Below are positions 1 to 6,738 of a stretch of 42,380 nucleotides of DNA, piece after piece. A program made the translations under genes and the position numbers. The notes beneath the pieces are model-generated. The model was not told the DNA's origin. It was given only the letters and a program-made list of their open reading frames with translations, and ran no database searches. Within the stretch, counting starts at the first letter, position 1, and every line of letters starts with the position of its first letter. Source of the stretch: an uncultured Bacteroidales bacterium (GTDB lineage: Bacteria; Bacteroidota; Bacteroidia; Bacteroidales; Paludibacteraceae); assembly GCA_946404495.1 (NCBI GenBank), contig CAMJDT010000018.1, positions 1 through 42,380 of the forward strand. Direction: 5' to 3'.

Positions 1-80
1 ACATGATTTATGTCCGCCATAAAGGTCTGGTGGAATACAGTCTTGATGGTCAGGAAATCTGGCGATTGGTTGAGGAATAG
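1..80 (+). CDS. 3' end of an unidentified gene (partial)
   Basis: An open frame enters from the left edge of the window and ends with TAG at 78-80. About 25 residues are visible, starting in frame at position 3 and ending in the residues IWRLVEE. The piece is too short to assign a family. It lies on the same strand as the lipoprotein that begins 23 nt downstream, so the two could be co-transcribed. It is reported because the frame is open from the edge and the short spacing is typical of a real gene end. Confidence 0.5.
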   Translation, partial: MIYVRHKGLVEYSLDGQEIWRLVEE

Positions 81-103
81 TATTAATATTAAACATAAGC
101 AAA

Positions 104-634
104 ATGAAACGTCTATTTTACTTTGGCATCGTTGCCATACTTAGCCTCGGAGTGGTGGGGTGTAAGAAGAATAATGAGGTAGTAGAGAACCCCCAAGTAG
201 CTGAAATACCTCCTTCGCCTTGCGCTCTGTACGTGGGTGATTGCGGAGACCAACCCGATTGGAGCCGGCCTATGGGAATTCCGGCACGTATAACGGATGA
301 TGATTGGCTGGACTCTACGTATTTAGATAGTGTGTTTATTCACCATGATAAATTGCAAGCCGAATATATGGGTGAAAACCAACTGCGAATCGTTTGGAGT
401 AAGTATCAACAATGTATGGCTAAATTGGTAACTCGAGCCACCTTGGAAGAAAGTGTCATTCAGCTTTTCTATCAAGATACAGCTTTTGCCATTGCTGCAT
501 GCGAATGTGTATACCCCTTATATTTCGACTTCGACAGCTTGGCGTATGGCCCTTATACGATTATTGCCGGCGGCGTAGAACATCACATCGACTTCCAGCC
601 TGATATGGATCCCTACGATTATAAGTACAAATGA
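104..634 (+). CDS. Small lipoprotein, paralogue of the one at 2665-3219
   Basis: This 176-residue protein begins with a lipoprotein signal peptide: a short basic start, a hydrophobic stretch, and a lipobox ending VVGC with Cys at about residue 20. The mature part has several cysteines, including a CALYVGDCGD segment. The second half (GENQLRIVWSK, then CECVYPLYFDFDSLAYGPYTIIA and HHIDFQPDMD, each present with small changes) is shared with the protein at 2665-3219, and the DNA is similar as well, so the two are duplicates. I do not recognise a named family. The protein is probably anchored in an outer or inner membrane, and its function is unknown. No promoter of the usual type is visible in the 23 nt before it. 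Confidence 0.75.
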   Translation: MKRLFYFGIVAILSLGVVGCKKNNEVVENPQVAEIPPSPCALYVGDCGDQPDWSRPMGIPARITDDDWLDSTYLDSVFIHHDKLQAEYMGENQLRIVWSKYQQCMAKLVTRATLEESVIQLFYQDTAFAIAACECVYPLYFDFDSLAYGPYTIIAGGVEHHIDFQPDMDPYDYKYK

Positions 635-645
635 CATTCCCCTCC

Positions 646-675
646 CCTCCGCTCTCCGTAAAACGAGGGCGGAGG
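646..675 (+). other. 11-bp GC-rich hairpin, possible terminator without a T-run
   Basis: CCTCCGCTCTC (646-656) pairs with GAGGGCGGAGG (665-675), with one T-G wobble and an 8-nt loop. It lies 12 nt after the lipoprotein stop, where a terminator would be expected, but no T-run follows. In the second repeat copy (1175-1204) two base changes weaken the stem, so its role is uncertain. Confidence 0.45.
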
Positions 676-705
676 TGTGCAAAAACACATTTTGCAGCCT
701 AAAAG

Positions 706-737
706 TTTGCATATGTCAATAATTTATTGTACTTTTG
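706..737 (+). promoter_or_regulatory. Bacteroidota promoter for the DUF1016 remnant
   Basis: TTTG (706-709), 20 nt, then TACTTTTG (730-737). The -33 box is extended to TTTGCATATGTCA, as in eight other promoters in this window. The old DUF1016 start codon lies 26 nt further on, at 763. Confidence 0.75.
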
Positions 738-762
738 CAGGCGAAACAGATGAATAGTAACT

Positions 763-1143
763 ATGAGCAAACTGATACATATCGACTAAGACTACAAACA
801 GTGGATCCAGGACTTGAAGAGTCGCTATCGTCGTAGCCAGATCAAAGCCGCTGTCCATATCAACCAGGATATGCTGTCTTTCTATTGGAGCTTGGGCAAA
901 GAGATTGTGGAGCTCCATTCTGAGCAGCGCTGGGGCAATAAGTTTTTCGCCAATCTCAGCCATGACTTAAAAGAAGCCAATCCAGGGGCAGGATGTTTCT
1001 CTGAGACCAATTTGCTCTATATGAAGAATTTCTACCTTCTCTATAGTCCGTTGCTGCAAATCACTCCCCAAACCGAGGAGCAAATCGCAATCACTCCCCA
1101 ACTTGGGGAGCAAATATTCTCCGTGCCTTGGGGGCATCAGTAA
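763..1143 (+). pseudogene. Broken DUF1016 (YhcG-type) nuclease gene, N-terminal domain only
   Basis: Read from ATG at 763 the frame gives MSKLIHID, then an in-frame TAA at 787-789, then continues as DYKQWIQDLKSRYRRSQ and onward. This matches the N-terminal DUF1016 domain (helical, conserved FYWSLGKEI and FSETNLLYMKNFYLLY segments). The C-terminal PDDEXK nuclease domain that completes this family is missing: the frame stops at 1141-1143 after VPWGHQ, close to where family members normally continue after a similar IPWGHH segment. A TTG at 814 could restart translation and give 109 residues. A segment near the end (about 1056-1114) is internally duplicated, repeating ITPQ. Nonsense codon plus truncation mark it as a remnant. 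DUF1016 proteins occur in mobile and restriction-like islands. Confidence 0.8.
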
Positions 1144-1173
1144 CGGAAAGAAAGTGCTGCAGTAATGATTGTT

Positions 1174-1273
1174 CCCTCCGCTCTCCGTAAAACGAGTGCG
1201 GATGTGTGCAAAAACGCATTTTGCAGCCTAAAAGTTTGCATATGTCAATAAAAAGTTGTACCTTTGCAGGCGA
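1174..1273 (+). repeat. 100-bp intergenic direct repeat, copy 2 (promoter block)
   Basis: Second copy of the block at 645-744. The differences are two changes in the hairpin, one in the loop of the AT-rich inverted repeat, and five in the promoter spacer and -7 region. It supplies the promoter for the ATPase gene at 1332. Confidence 0.85.
1235..1266 (+). promoter_or_regulatory. Bacteroidota promoter for the ATPase gene
   Basis: TTTG (1235-1238), 20 nt, TACCTTTG (1259-1266), with the extended TTTGCATATGTCA box. The transcribed leader of roughly 60 nt before ATG 1332 is very AT-rich and has no Shine-Dalgarno site, as is usual in this phylum. Confidence 0.8.
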
Positions 1274-1331
1274 TTTTATAAAATACGAATTAATAAATTT
1301 ATATTGAATATTAAAACGCCATTTAATAAAT

Positions 1332-2597
1332 ATGGATAAGCAGGTACTTAAACAAGTCCTTCTGGACAATGCACAATTAGTCGAGAAAATAGACGTGCTA
1401 CCTCGTGCATATGCTTTAGAAGAGTCGGTAAACTATGTGTTCACCGGTGTGCGTCGCGCAGGCAAATCGTATATGATGTACGCCATCATCAAGCAACTGC
1501 TGCAAAACGGCTGCACTATGGCGGATATTCTCTATCTCAATTTTGAGGACGAACGTATTGATAACTTCACTGCTGCAGATTTCAATCTTTTGTTGGAGTG
1601 TCATCAGGAGATATATGGTCGTGAACCGCGTATTTTCCTCGATGAGATGCAGAATATCATCGGCTGGGAGAAATTTGCACGCCGTGTGGCAGACAGCAAA
1701 GCGCATATATGTCTCACCGGCAGCAATGCCAAGATGCTGAGCAAAGAAGTCCTAAGCACTCTTGGCGGTCGTTTTATTCCCAAGGATATCTACCCCTATA
1801 GCTTCAAGGAGTACCTGAATGCGATGCAAGTGCCGTACGATGAGCAAGCCCTTTTGACCACTTCCGGTCGGGCATTGTTCTTTCAGCACTACAGGGAGTA
1901 TTTCTTCTGGGGCGGAATGCCGGAATCGGTTGGAATGAAACTTAAACGCGACTACCTGAGTAGCACCTATCAAAAGATATACCTGAACGACATTGTGTCT
2001 CGTAATAAGATCAGTAATATCGCAGCATTGCGGCTGCTGATCAAGAAGATGGCTGAGTCGGTCAAGCAACCTGTTTCCTACAACCGAATGAGTAATATTC
2101 TCTCTACCATCAATGGTAAGATTTCCGTACCGACCGTGCAGAGCTATATCACCCACACCGAAGATGCATGGTTTCTGCTTCGCCTGCGTAACATTACCGG
2201 CGCGCTGTCTGATAAGGAGAGTATTTGCAAGTACTATTTTATTGATAACGGATTCTTGAATCTCTTCTTATTGAATGGCGAGTCGTCATTGTTAGAGAAC
2301 ATGGTTGCTCTGGAACTCTTTCGCCGTTACGGTCACGATCCTGAGAACGACACCGTCTATTTCTACAATGCAGGAGAAGAAGTGGACTTCTATATCCCCG
2401 AAGAAGAATGGGCGATACAAGTGGCCTATAACCTATCAGAAGAAACTACTCGACAGCGCGAAGTAACTGCACTAACCAAGATCGTAAACGTCTTACTGTG
2501 TAAACGACGTACCATTATCACTTACGATACCAGTGACACCATTACCGATGCACATGGTGAAATAGAGGTCGTTCCGTGCTGGGATTGGCTCTTATGA
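1332..2597 (+). CDS. AAA-type ATPase with DUF4143 C-terminal domain
   Basis: A 421-residue P-loop ATPase of the family found across Bacteroidota and archaea, usually annotated ATP-binding protein/DUF4143. The Walker A motif GVRRAGKS lies at residues 39-46, the Walker B motif IFLDE at about 101-105, and a sensor-like CLTGSNAKML at about 127-136. The DUF4143 part, about residues 200-400, includes the typical YFIDNGFLN and EVDFYIPEE segments; the latter resembles a PD-(D/E)XK-like strand. The cellular role of this family is not established. It has its own promoter inside repeat copy 2. The surroundings (broken DUF1016 gene, duplicated lipoproteins) suggest accessory DNA. Length is normal for the family and no damage is visible. 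Confidence 0.9.
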   Translation: MDKQVLKQVLLDNAQLVEKIDVLPRAYALEESVNYVFTGVRRAGKSYMMYAIIKQLLQNGCTMADILYLNFEDERIDNFTAADFNLLLECHQEIYGREPRIFLDEMQNIIGWEKFARRVADSKAHICLTGSNAKMLSKEVLSTLGGRFIPKDIYPYSFKEYLNAMQVPYDEQALLTTSGRALFFQHYREYFFWGGMPESVGMKLKRDYLSSTYQKIYLNDIVSRNKISNIAALRLLIKKMAESVKQPVSYNRMSNILSTINGKISVPTVQSYITHTEDAWFLLRLRNITGALSDKESICKYYFIDNGFLNLFLLNGESSLLENMVALELFRRYGHDPENDTVYFYNAGEEVDFYIPEEEWAIQVAYNLSEETTRQREVTALTKIVNVLLCKRRTIITYDTSDTITDAHGEIEVVPCWDWLL

Positions 2598-2604
2598 TAA
2601 TCAT

Positions 2605-2627
2605 GTGCAAAAACACATTTTACAGCC
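2605..2627 (+). repeat. Partial third copy of the intergenic repeat
   Basis: Matches positions 677-699 of copy 1 with one change in the right arm (TTTTACA for TTTTGCA). It contains only the AT-rich inverted repeat part, without hairpin or promoter, just after the ATPase stop. Confidence 0.65.
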
Positions 2628-2664
2628 GATAACCCAATGTTTAACCATTAAAATACTAACCTTT

Positions 2665-3219
2665 ATGAACAAGACATTTTTATTTAGCCTTTTGGTGATG
2701 ATGTGCGGGGCGATGCTGGTCTGCTGCTCCGGACACAATGAGGTGAATCTGAATGATGATCCGCAAGATGCTACCGTGGAATTACCACCTTCGCCGTGTG
2801 TGATGTATAAGGGGGATTGTGGTGATGAACCGAATTTTAGTCAACCGCTGGGCGTGGTGGCTCGCGTCGCTGATGATGAACCCGGTGAAGACTGGGAGGA
2901 TGAATTTCCAAGACTGATCGAGAAAATCCAAATTGCTCCGATGGGAGAGAACCAATTGCGGATAGTCTGGAGTAAGATTAACCAGTGTTGCCCTAAGGAG
3001 GTAACGTGGGCTACGATGGATAGTACTACCATCGAACTATTCTTTCAGGATACTGCATCTTGGATTGCAATGTGTGAGTGCGTCTTTCCGCTATATTTTG
3101 ACTTCGATAGCCTCGCTTACGGCCCTTATACAATCATTGCAGACAGCGTAGAACACCACATCGACTTCCAGCCCGATATGGAGATGTACGAATATGTGTA
3201 TAGGGAGATGTTGTATTAA
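2665..3219 (+). CDS. Small lipoprotein, paralogue of the one at 104-634
   Basis: The start ATG at 2665 is preferred over a GTG at 2605 because it places a signal peptide (MNKTFLFSLLVMMCGAMLVC) directly at the N-terminus. The lipobox ends LVCC, with lipidation at one of the two cysteines near residue 20. The mature 184-residue precursor shares with its paralogue the SPCxxYxGDCGD, GENQLRIVWSK, LYFDFDSLAYGPYTII and HHIDFQPDM segments, so most conservation is in the second half. The function is unknown and I recognise no named domain. The AT-rich leader contains AACCATTAAAAT, which recurs before the lipoprotein at 19303. The gene converges on the regulator at 3235-4848 with only 15 nt between the stops. 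Confidence 0.75.
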   Translation: MNKTFLFSLLVMMCGAMLVCCSGHNEVNLNDDPQDATVELPPSPCVMYKGDCGDEPNFSQPLGVVARVADDEPGEDWEDEFPRLIEKIQIAPMGENQLRIVWSKINQCCPKEVTWATMDSTTIELFFQDTASWIAMCECVFPLYFDFDSLAYGPYTIIADSVEHHIDFQPDMEMYEYVYREMLY

Positions 3220-3234
3220 GAGTAAACGGCGTTT

Positions 3235-4848
3235 TTATATGCGAATCTGTGCGGCGACCCAGTCTTCCAAGTCGCTGCCGAGAGGTAGGTCGAGGTGCTT
3301 CTTGATACGCTGACGGCGACTCCAGATGCTGCGTTTGGTCTGATTGAGCAGCAGGCATATATCGGCGATGTCCAATCCCAGTGTGATCAAAGCAATCATC
3401 TTCAAGTCCATCGGTGTGAGCGCGGGATACTGCTCCTTGATATGTACCAGCAGGTCGTTGTAGAGCGAGTTGAATTCTTTCTCCAGGTCTTCCCATTCCG
3501 TTAGGAGATTATCCGCTAATACGTCCTTTAACCATGAAGGCAATGCATCCGCGCTCTTCTGATAGCGGTTGTTAAGATGCATCTTCTGGGTCAGATAGAC
3601 TCTATGCTTGAGTATACGGCTCATGCTGTCGCGCTTGATTCTCAGGTCATGACGCGTTGTTTCCAAGATCAGTAGGGTACGCTTTCTCCGGTTATTGAGG
3701 TATATGAGGCCGATGAATAGTACCAAAAAACCGATAATCAATAGGCCGATGATAAGATAGTCCTGTTGCTGGCGGATGGTCAGCTCGAGATTCTGTTGCT
3801 GCGCCAGATTCAGGTCGTAGCGTTCCGTAATGGCGTAGGTCCGCGTCTTGCCCGTCTCGGAGATTAGATGCATCTCGCTATCGTATAGTGCTGTCATTTC
3901 GTCCAATCCCTCTCCTGCCTTATTCCCGACGGAGAGCAACTGTGCATGCAGATAGTGCCATCGATTGCGGCTCCATGCCACATGGGTCGTATCGTTCGCC
4001 AGCAGCGAGAGATAATAATCGGCTTTCTCTATGTCGTGCTCTTCAATAGCCCGAGCAGCCGGGATATGTGCATAGCGATACTGATGAAGCGAATCTGCCA
4101 AAATGAGACAATACCTCATCGCCTCTTCTTTATCACCCTTTTCAAGGGCATGCTTATAGCGCAGTTCGTACATAAAGGTGGGATTATGCAACCGCTCGGC
4201 GTAGAAAGATGCACTGTCGAAAAGGTGTTCGCGTTGCTGCGAATCATCGCTCAGTCGTGCCAGGTCGCGATAGGTGCAGGCTAAGAACATATCCAGACGG
4301 CTACCTCGCAGGTTCTCCAAGGCTTTGCGGTAATAGACTCGGGCTTGCTCGTTGAGTAGTTCACGCTCAGAGATAGCCCCCATCTTATAGTAAGTCACTC
4401 CGAGCCATACAGCCGGCGCTTGGCCCTCTGTCAGTAGATGCTCAGCATGCTTGAGGCTGAGGATAGACGAATAGATATCTCCCTCCAACTCCTGCGATGC
4501 ACCTATTATATAATATGCCTCGCCGGCCCAGGCCTTTCGTCCGGCCGTCTCAAAGATATCGGGTAGAGGGATTATCTCTTCCGTTATATGGTGTGGATGT
4601 AGCCGAAACGCAATATGAGTCTTCATCATCCGGTAGTAGGTGCGCTCGGTGGACGATAACGAGACCGTATCCATGCAACCCGCTAACTCCTTGGCTGCAT
4701 TCAGATCCTCCCAACTAAGGGTCTCCAACTGCCTCAACTCGGGGGGCTCCTTCTTTAGGTTTTCACACCCTGAAAGGGTCAAAATCAGGCTCAAGGCGAG
4801 GACTTTGTGCAGTCCTCCAAAATTCTGCATCATTGTCAATTTTTTCAT
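3235..4848 (-). CDS. Membrane-anchored TPR protein with C-terminal HTH, probable regulator
   Basis: This 537-residue protein starts with a lipoprotein-like signal (LTLSGC, Cys 28), followed by a helical TPR-like region (about residues 100-330), a short coiled segment rich in Gln, a clear transmembrane helix at about 364-384 and a basic RRKR stop-transfer. The C-terminus (about 480-523, MALITLG..DICLLLNQTKRSIWSRRQRI) looks like a LuxR/GerE-type helix-turn-helix. Bacteroidales have many regulators of this layout, with periplasmic TPRs sensing something and a cytoplasmic HTH. Direct DNA binding is inferred. It is divergent from the lipoprotein at 4990 and shares overlapping promoters with it, so it may control that operon. 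Having both a lipobox and an internal membrane helix is unusual; the first could be an ordinary signal anchor. Confidence 0.8.
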   Translation of the reverse strand: MKKLTMMQNFGGLHKVLALSLILTLSGCENLKKEPPELRQLETLSWEDLNAAKELAGCMDTVSLSSTERTYYRMMKTHIAFRLHPHHITEEIIPLPDIFETAGRKAWAGEAYYIIGASQELEGDIYSSILSLKHAEHLLTEGQAPAVWLGVTYYKMGAISERELLNEQARVYYRKALENLRGSRLDMFLACTYRDLARLSDDSQQREHLFDSASFYAERLHNPTFMYELRYKHALEKGDKEEAMRYCLILADSLHQYRYAHIPAARAIEEHDIEKADYYLSLLANDTTHVAWSRNRWHYLHAQLLSVGNKAGEGLDEMTALYDSEMHLISETGKTRTYAITERYDLNLAQQQNLELTIRQQQDYLIIGLLIIGFLVLFIGLIYLNNRRKRTLLILETTRHDLRIKRDSMSRILKHRVYLTQKMHLNNRYQKSADALPSWLKDVLADNLLTEWEDLEKEFNSLYNDLLVHIKEQYPALTPMDLKMIALITLGLDIADICLLLNQTKRSIWSRRQRIKKHLDLPLGSDLEDWVAAQIRI

Positions 4849-4882
4849 AGCCGTTATAACTCATTGATTATCAATAACTTAC

Positions 4883-4896
4883 TTTTGTATACAAAA
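4883..4896. promoter_or_regulatory. Perfect 14-bp palindrome, possible operator
   Basis: TTTTGTATACAAAA is a perfect palindrome in the divergent region between the TPR/HTH regulator and the small lipoprotein. A second short palindrome, ATGCACTGCAT, follows at 4898-4908. Both lie in the expected leader of the regulator gene and upstream of the lipoprotein promoter, where an autoregulatory protein could bind. Binding is inferred only from position and symmetry. Confidence 0.35.
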
Positions 4897-4916
4897 AATG
4901 CACTGCATCATCAAAA

Positions 4917-4989
4917 AATTTGCACATGTCAAAAAAAAGCAGTACCTTTGCAGCGCAAAATTACAACAAAAAAATGACATGTGCAAATT
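4917..4989. promoter_or_regulatory. Two face-to-face promoters in a 15-bp inverted repeat
   Basis: AATTTGCACATGTCA (4917-4931) is the exact reverse complement of 4975-4989. On the plus strand TTTG (4919-4922), 20 nt and TACCTTTG (4943-4950) form a promoter for the lipoprotein at 4990. On the minus strand TTTG (4987-4984), 20 nt and TAATTTTG (4963-4956) form one for the regulator at 4848. Each polymerase must pass over the other promoter's -33 box, so simultaneous use should be mutually exclusive. Confidence 0.7.
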
Positions 4990-5271
4990 ATGAAGAGAAA
5001 AAATGTATTTTTATTGCTCGGAACCGCATTTTTACTATGTGCGTGTAGCAAAGCAGAACCGCAAAACATGCCGGATGACCAGGGAGAGTCTATGGACGCC
5101 TTAAGTAATATCCCAACTACTGCGCACTACAAAACAGCCAACTTGGGTGTCGCCTTGGGACCGAACGGAGGGTTGATCTATCGGTATACGCAGAATCCGG
5201 CTAATGTGCGCAACGATGAAGACGACGATACACCGCCTATCCAGCCGTACGCTCCGCCCAGAAGAAAATGA
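4990..5271 (+). CDS. Small lipoprotein, 93 residues
   Basis: ATG at 4990 gives MKRKNVFLLLGTAFLLCAC, a lipoprotein signal with the lipobox LCAC and lipidation at about residue 19. The mature part is only about 75 residues, with an acidic NDEDDDTPP stretch and a proline-rich end (PIQPYAPPRRK). I recognise no family. The start codon directly follows the inverted copy of the promoter -33 element. The next lipoprotein gene begins 36 nt after the stop with no terminator between, so the two are likely one transcript. Its position opposite a TPR/HTH regulator suggests a regulated envelope product. Confidence 0.7.
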   Translation: MKRKNVFLLLGTAFLLCACSKAEPQNMPDDQGESMDALSNIPTTAHYKTANLGVALGPNGGLIYRYTQNPANVRNDEDDDTPPIQPYAPPRRK

Positions 5272-5307
5272 ATGTTATGATGACCTTATATATAATATAT
5301 ACGCGCG

Positions 5308-5838
5308 ATGAAGAAAATCAATAAATATATGCGGATGTGCCTGTCGCTGGGTGCGATGGTACTGTTGACGGCTTGCGGAGGCGACCGTCCGAGTGAATTC
5401 AAGCCGACTAAACCCGGTATGGATTCCCTGCTTAATGGCGTATGGATGGCCGAAAGAGTGAACTATGTCCTCCATGAAATCTATACATATGAGGATATGA
5501 ATACTTATGGTATTGATTATCCGCCTGATTCCAATGTGTGGATCATAGATGTACATGCAGGACGTATCTATGGCTGGAAGGAGGGTAAGGCTGCTGATGA
5601 CTACACCGATTTTACGATGATCGAACCCTCCTCCAAGACGCACGGCATGTACGCTTTGGATATCAACTATGGCCGCGAGCGGGCAACGTGGTACGTGAAC
5701 GACTGTACGGCTGAGACACTGGTGCTCAATGCGGCCGTGGAGATAGAGAAGTCAGATTCGGTATCCATTAACTCTCTTGTTACTGTACCTAAGACCTATC
5801 GACTGGAAACATCCTTGCGGTTTACGAAGCGAAACTGA
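5308..5838 (+). CDS. Lipoprotein, lipocalin-like in outline
   Basis: A 176-residue precursor with the signal MRMCLSLGAMVLLTAC (lipobox LTAC, Cys about 23) followed by GGDRPSEF. The mature part opens with LLNGVWMAER, then several predicted beta strands rich in Tyr, Trp and Thr, and ends TYRLETSLRFTKRN. That pattern (an early GxW segment and a terminal Arg-containing strand) is reminiscent of lipocalin-like beta barrels, but I cannot confirm the family by eye. ATG at 5308 is the start; ATG at 5329 (residue 8) is an alternative. It is probably co-transcribed with the lipoprotein at 4990 and ends at the strong terminator at 5860-5947. Confidence 0.7.
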   Translation: MKKINKYMRMCLSLGAMVLLTACGGDRPSEFKPTKPGMDSLLNGVWMAERVNYVLHEIYTYEDMNTYGIDYPPDSNVWIIDVHAGRIYGWKEGKAADDYTDFTMIEPSSKTHGMYALDINYGRERATWYVNDCTAETLVLNAAVEIEKSDSVSINSLVTVPKTYRLETSLRFTKRN

Positions 5839-5859
5839 ACCTGCCTTAACTGATTTTGT

Positions 5860-5947
5860 TCCTTTGCCTGTATGGAAAGCTAATAGACCTAAACTTAACT
5901 TCTCTCTTAATAAAAGGGATGTTTTTCATACAGGCAAAGGATTTTTT
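5860..5947 (+). terminator. Intrinsic terminator with an unusually long loop
   Basis: TCCTTTGCCTGTATG (5860-5874) pairs perfectly with 5927-5941 and is followed by six Ts (5942-5947). A G-T wobble and A-T pairs extend the stem to about 19 bp. The loop is about 44 nt, much longer than usual, so the loop may itself fold or be processed. Confidence 0.75.
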
Positions 5948-6012
5948 GAAGACCAAATTATGCCTATATATTAACTAAAAGTTGTGCCCGACACAAATTA
6001 GGTTTTTTGCCG

Positions 6013-6633
6013 ATGAAAACAAGTAAATACGCAGTGCTCCTATTGAGTATAATAGTAGCTGTGATGAGTAGTTGCGGTACGGAAGAACCGACACCGAATG
6101 AAGAAAACAAGAACTGGGAGCCGCTGAATGTCAAGATGGCAGAAGTGCCTAAATTGTGCCAATCGTTACTGTATCACGATACAGCAGAGGTGTTTTGGCA
6201 AATGAGCAATGCGGGGTTTACAATGGAATATAAGCAGCATGGCGAAATAATGTTATCGCGGGGCGTGTTGAAAATGTTCTTCTATTCAGAAGGCGGGAAG
6301 ATGGCATCGTGCGGCTTTACATTACATACACTCGGCGAAGATTCTATTTACAACTATTGGCGCGATTGGGAAGAACAAGCCTATACCTATTCTATTTGGC
6401 TTGAGTGGGAGGCTTTTGGGTATTATATGGAACCGGATAAGGGAATGCAAGAGATAAATACACCCTACCGAGACGAGTGGTTGGAATTTCTGGAAAATGC
6501 TCGCTCAGATGAATCGGAACTTATGTTCGAAACCTTGGGGCAAAATAAGACGGAATACTATGGATTTGCAATGGATATTAACGAAACAACCAACGAGAAA
6601 GTCATCGAGTATCAGGTAGGTGAAGATCGTTGA
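6013..6633 (+). CDS. Lipoprotein of unknown function
   Basis: ATG at 6013 gives MKTSKYAVLLLSIIVAVMSSC, a clear lipoprotein signal with Cys at about residue 21; a TTG two codons earlier is less likely. The mature part, about 185 residues, is rich in Trp, Tyr and Glu (YNYWRDWEEQAYTYSIWLEW) and has no motif I can name. It follows the terminator at 5860-5947 and so should have its own promoter, but I see no good TTTG/TAnnTTTG pair before it. Its stop lies in a short 14-nt repeat (GATCGTTGAC at 6626 and 6640) just before the terminator-promoter cassette. Confidence 0.7.
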   Translation: MKTSKYAVLLLSIIVAVMSSCGTEEPTPNEENKNWEPLNVKMAEVPKLCQSLLYHDTAEVFWQMSNAGFTMEYKQHGEIMLSRGVLKMFFYSEGGKMASCGFTLHTLGEDSIYNYWRDWEEQAYTYSIWLEWEAFGYYMEPDKGMQEINTPYRDEWLEFLENARSDESELMFETLGQNKTEYYGFAMDINETTNEKVIEYQVGEDR

Positions 6634-6654
6634 CAATAGATCGTTGACTGGAAT

Positions 6655-6693
6655 AAAAATCACAGGTTTGAGTGAAAATCTGCGATTTTTTTT
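6655..6693 (+). terminator. Terminator, first copy of a repeated cassette
   Basis: AAAAATCACAG (6655-6665) pairs with CTGCGATTTTT (6680-6690) with one A-C mismatch, and the T-run continues into the next promoter's -33 box. A near-identical hairpin with a perfect stem lies at 7774-7808. Confidence 0.75.
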
Positions 6694-6723
6694 TGCATAT
6701 ATCAGAAAAATGCAGTATCTTTG
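6692..6723 (+). promoter_or_regulatory. Promoter for the acyltransferase gene
   Basis: TTTG (6692-6695), 20 nt, TATCTTTG (6716-6723). The -33 box TTTGCATATATCA is fused to the terminator's T-run, so one short segment ends the upstream transcript and starts the next. ATG follows at 6739, leaving a very short leader. Confidence 0.8.
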
Positions 6724-6738
6724 CACTTTAATTGAAGA

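Larger units (their letters stand above)
645..744 (+). repeat. 100-bp intergenic direct repeat, copy 1 (promoter block)
   Basis: This block is repeated at 1174-1273 with the same length and 92 of 100 bases identical by eye. In order it contains a GC-rich hairpin (646-656 pairing with 665-675), an AT-rich inverted repeat (678-684 with 690-696), and a complete Bacteroidota promoter. A partial third copy lies at 2605-2627. The two full copies flank the broken DUF1016 gene. Confidence 0.85.

Noticed and set aside
645..2627. Insertion sequence flanked by direct repeats
   Set aside because: No transposase, no terminal inverted repeats and no target-site duplication are visible; the repeats are promoter blocks.
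3217..3240. Terminator between the convergent lipoprotein and TPR/HTH genes
   Set aside because: The only hairpin (AAAC/GTTT around 3 nt) is too weak to support.
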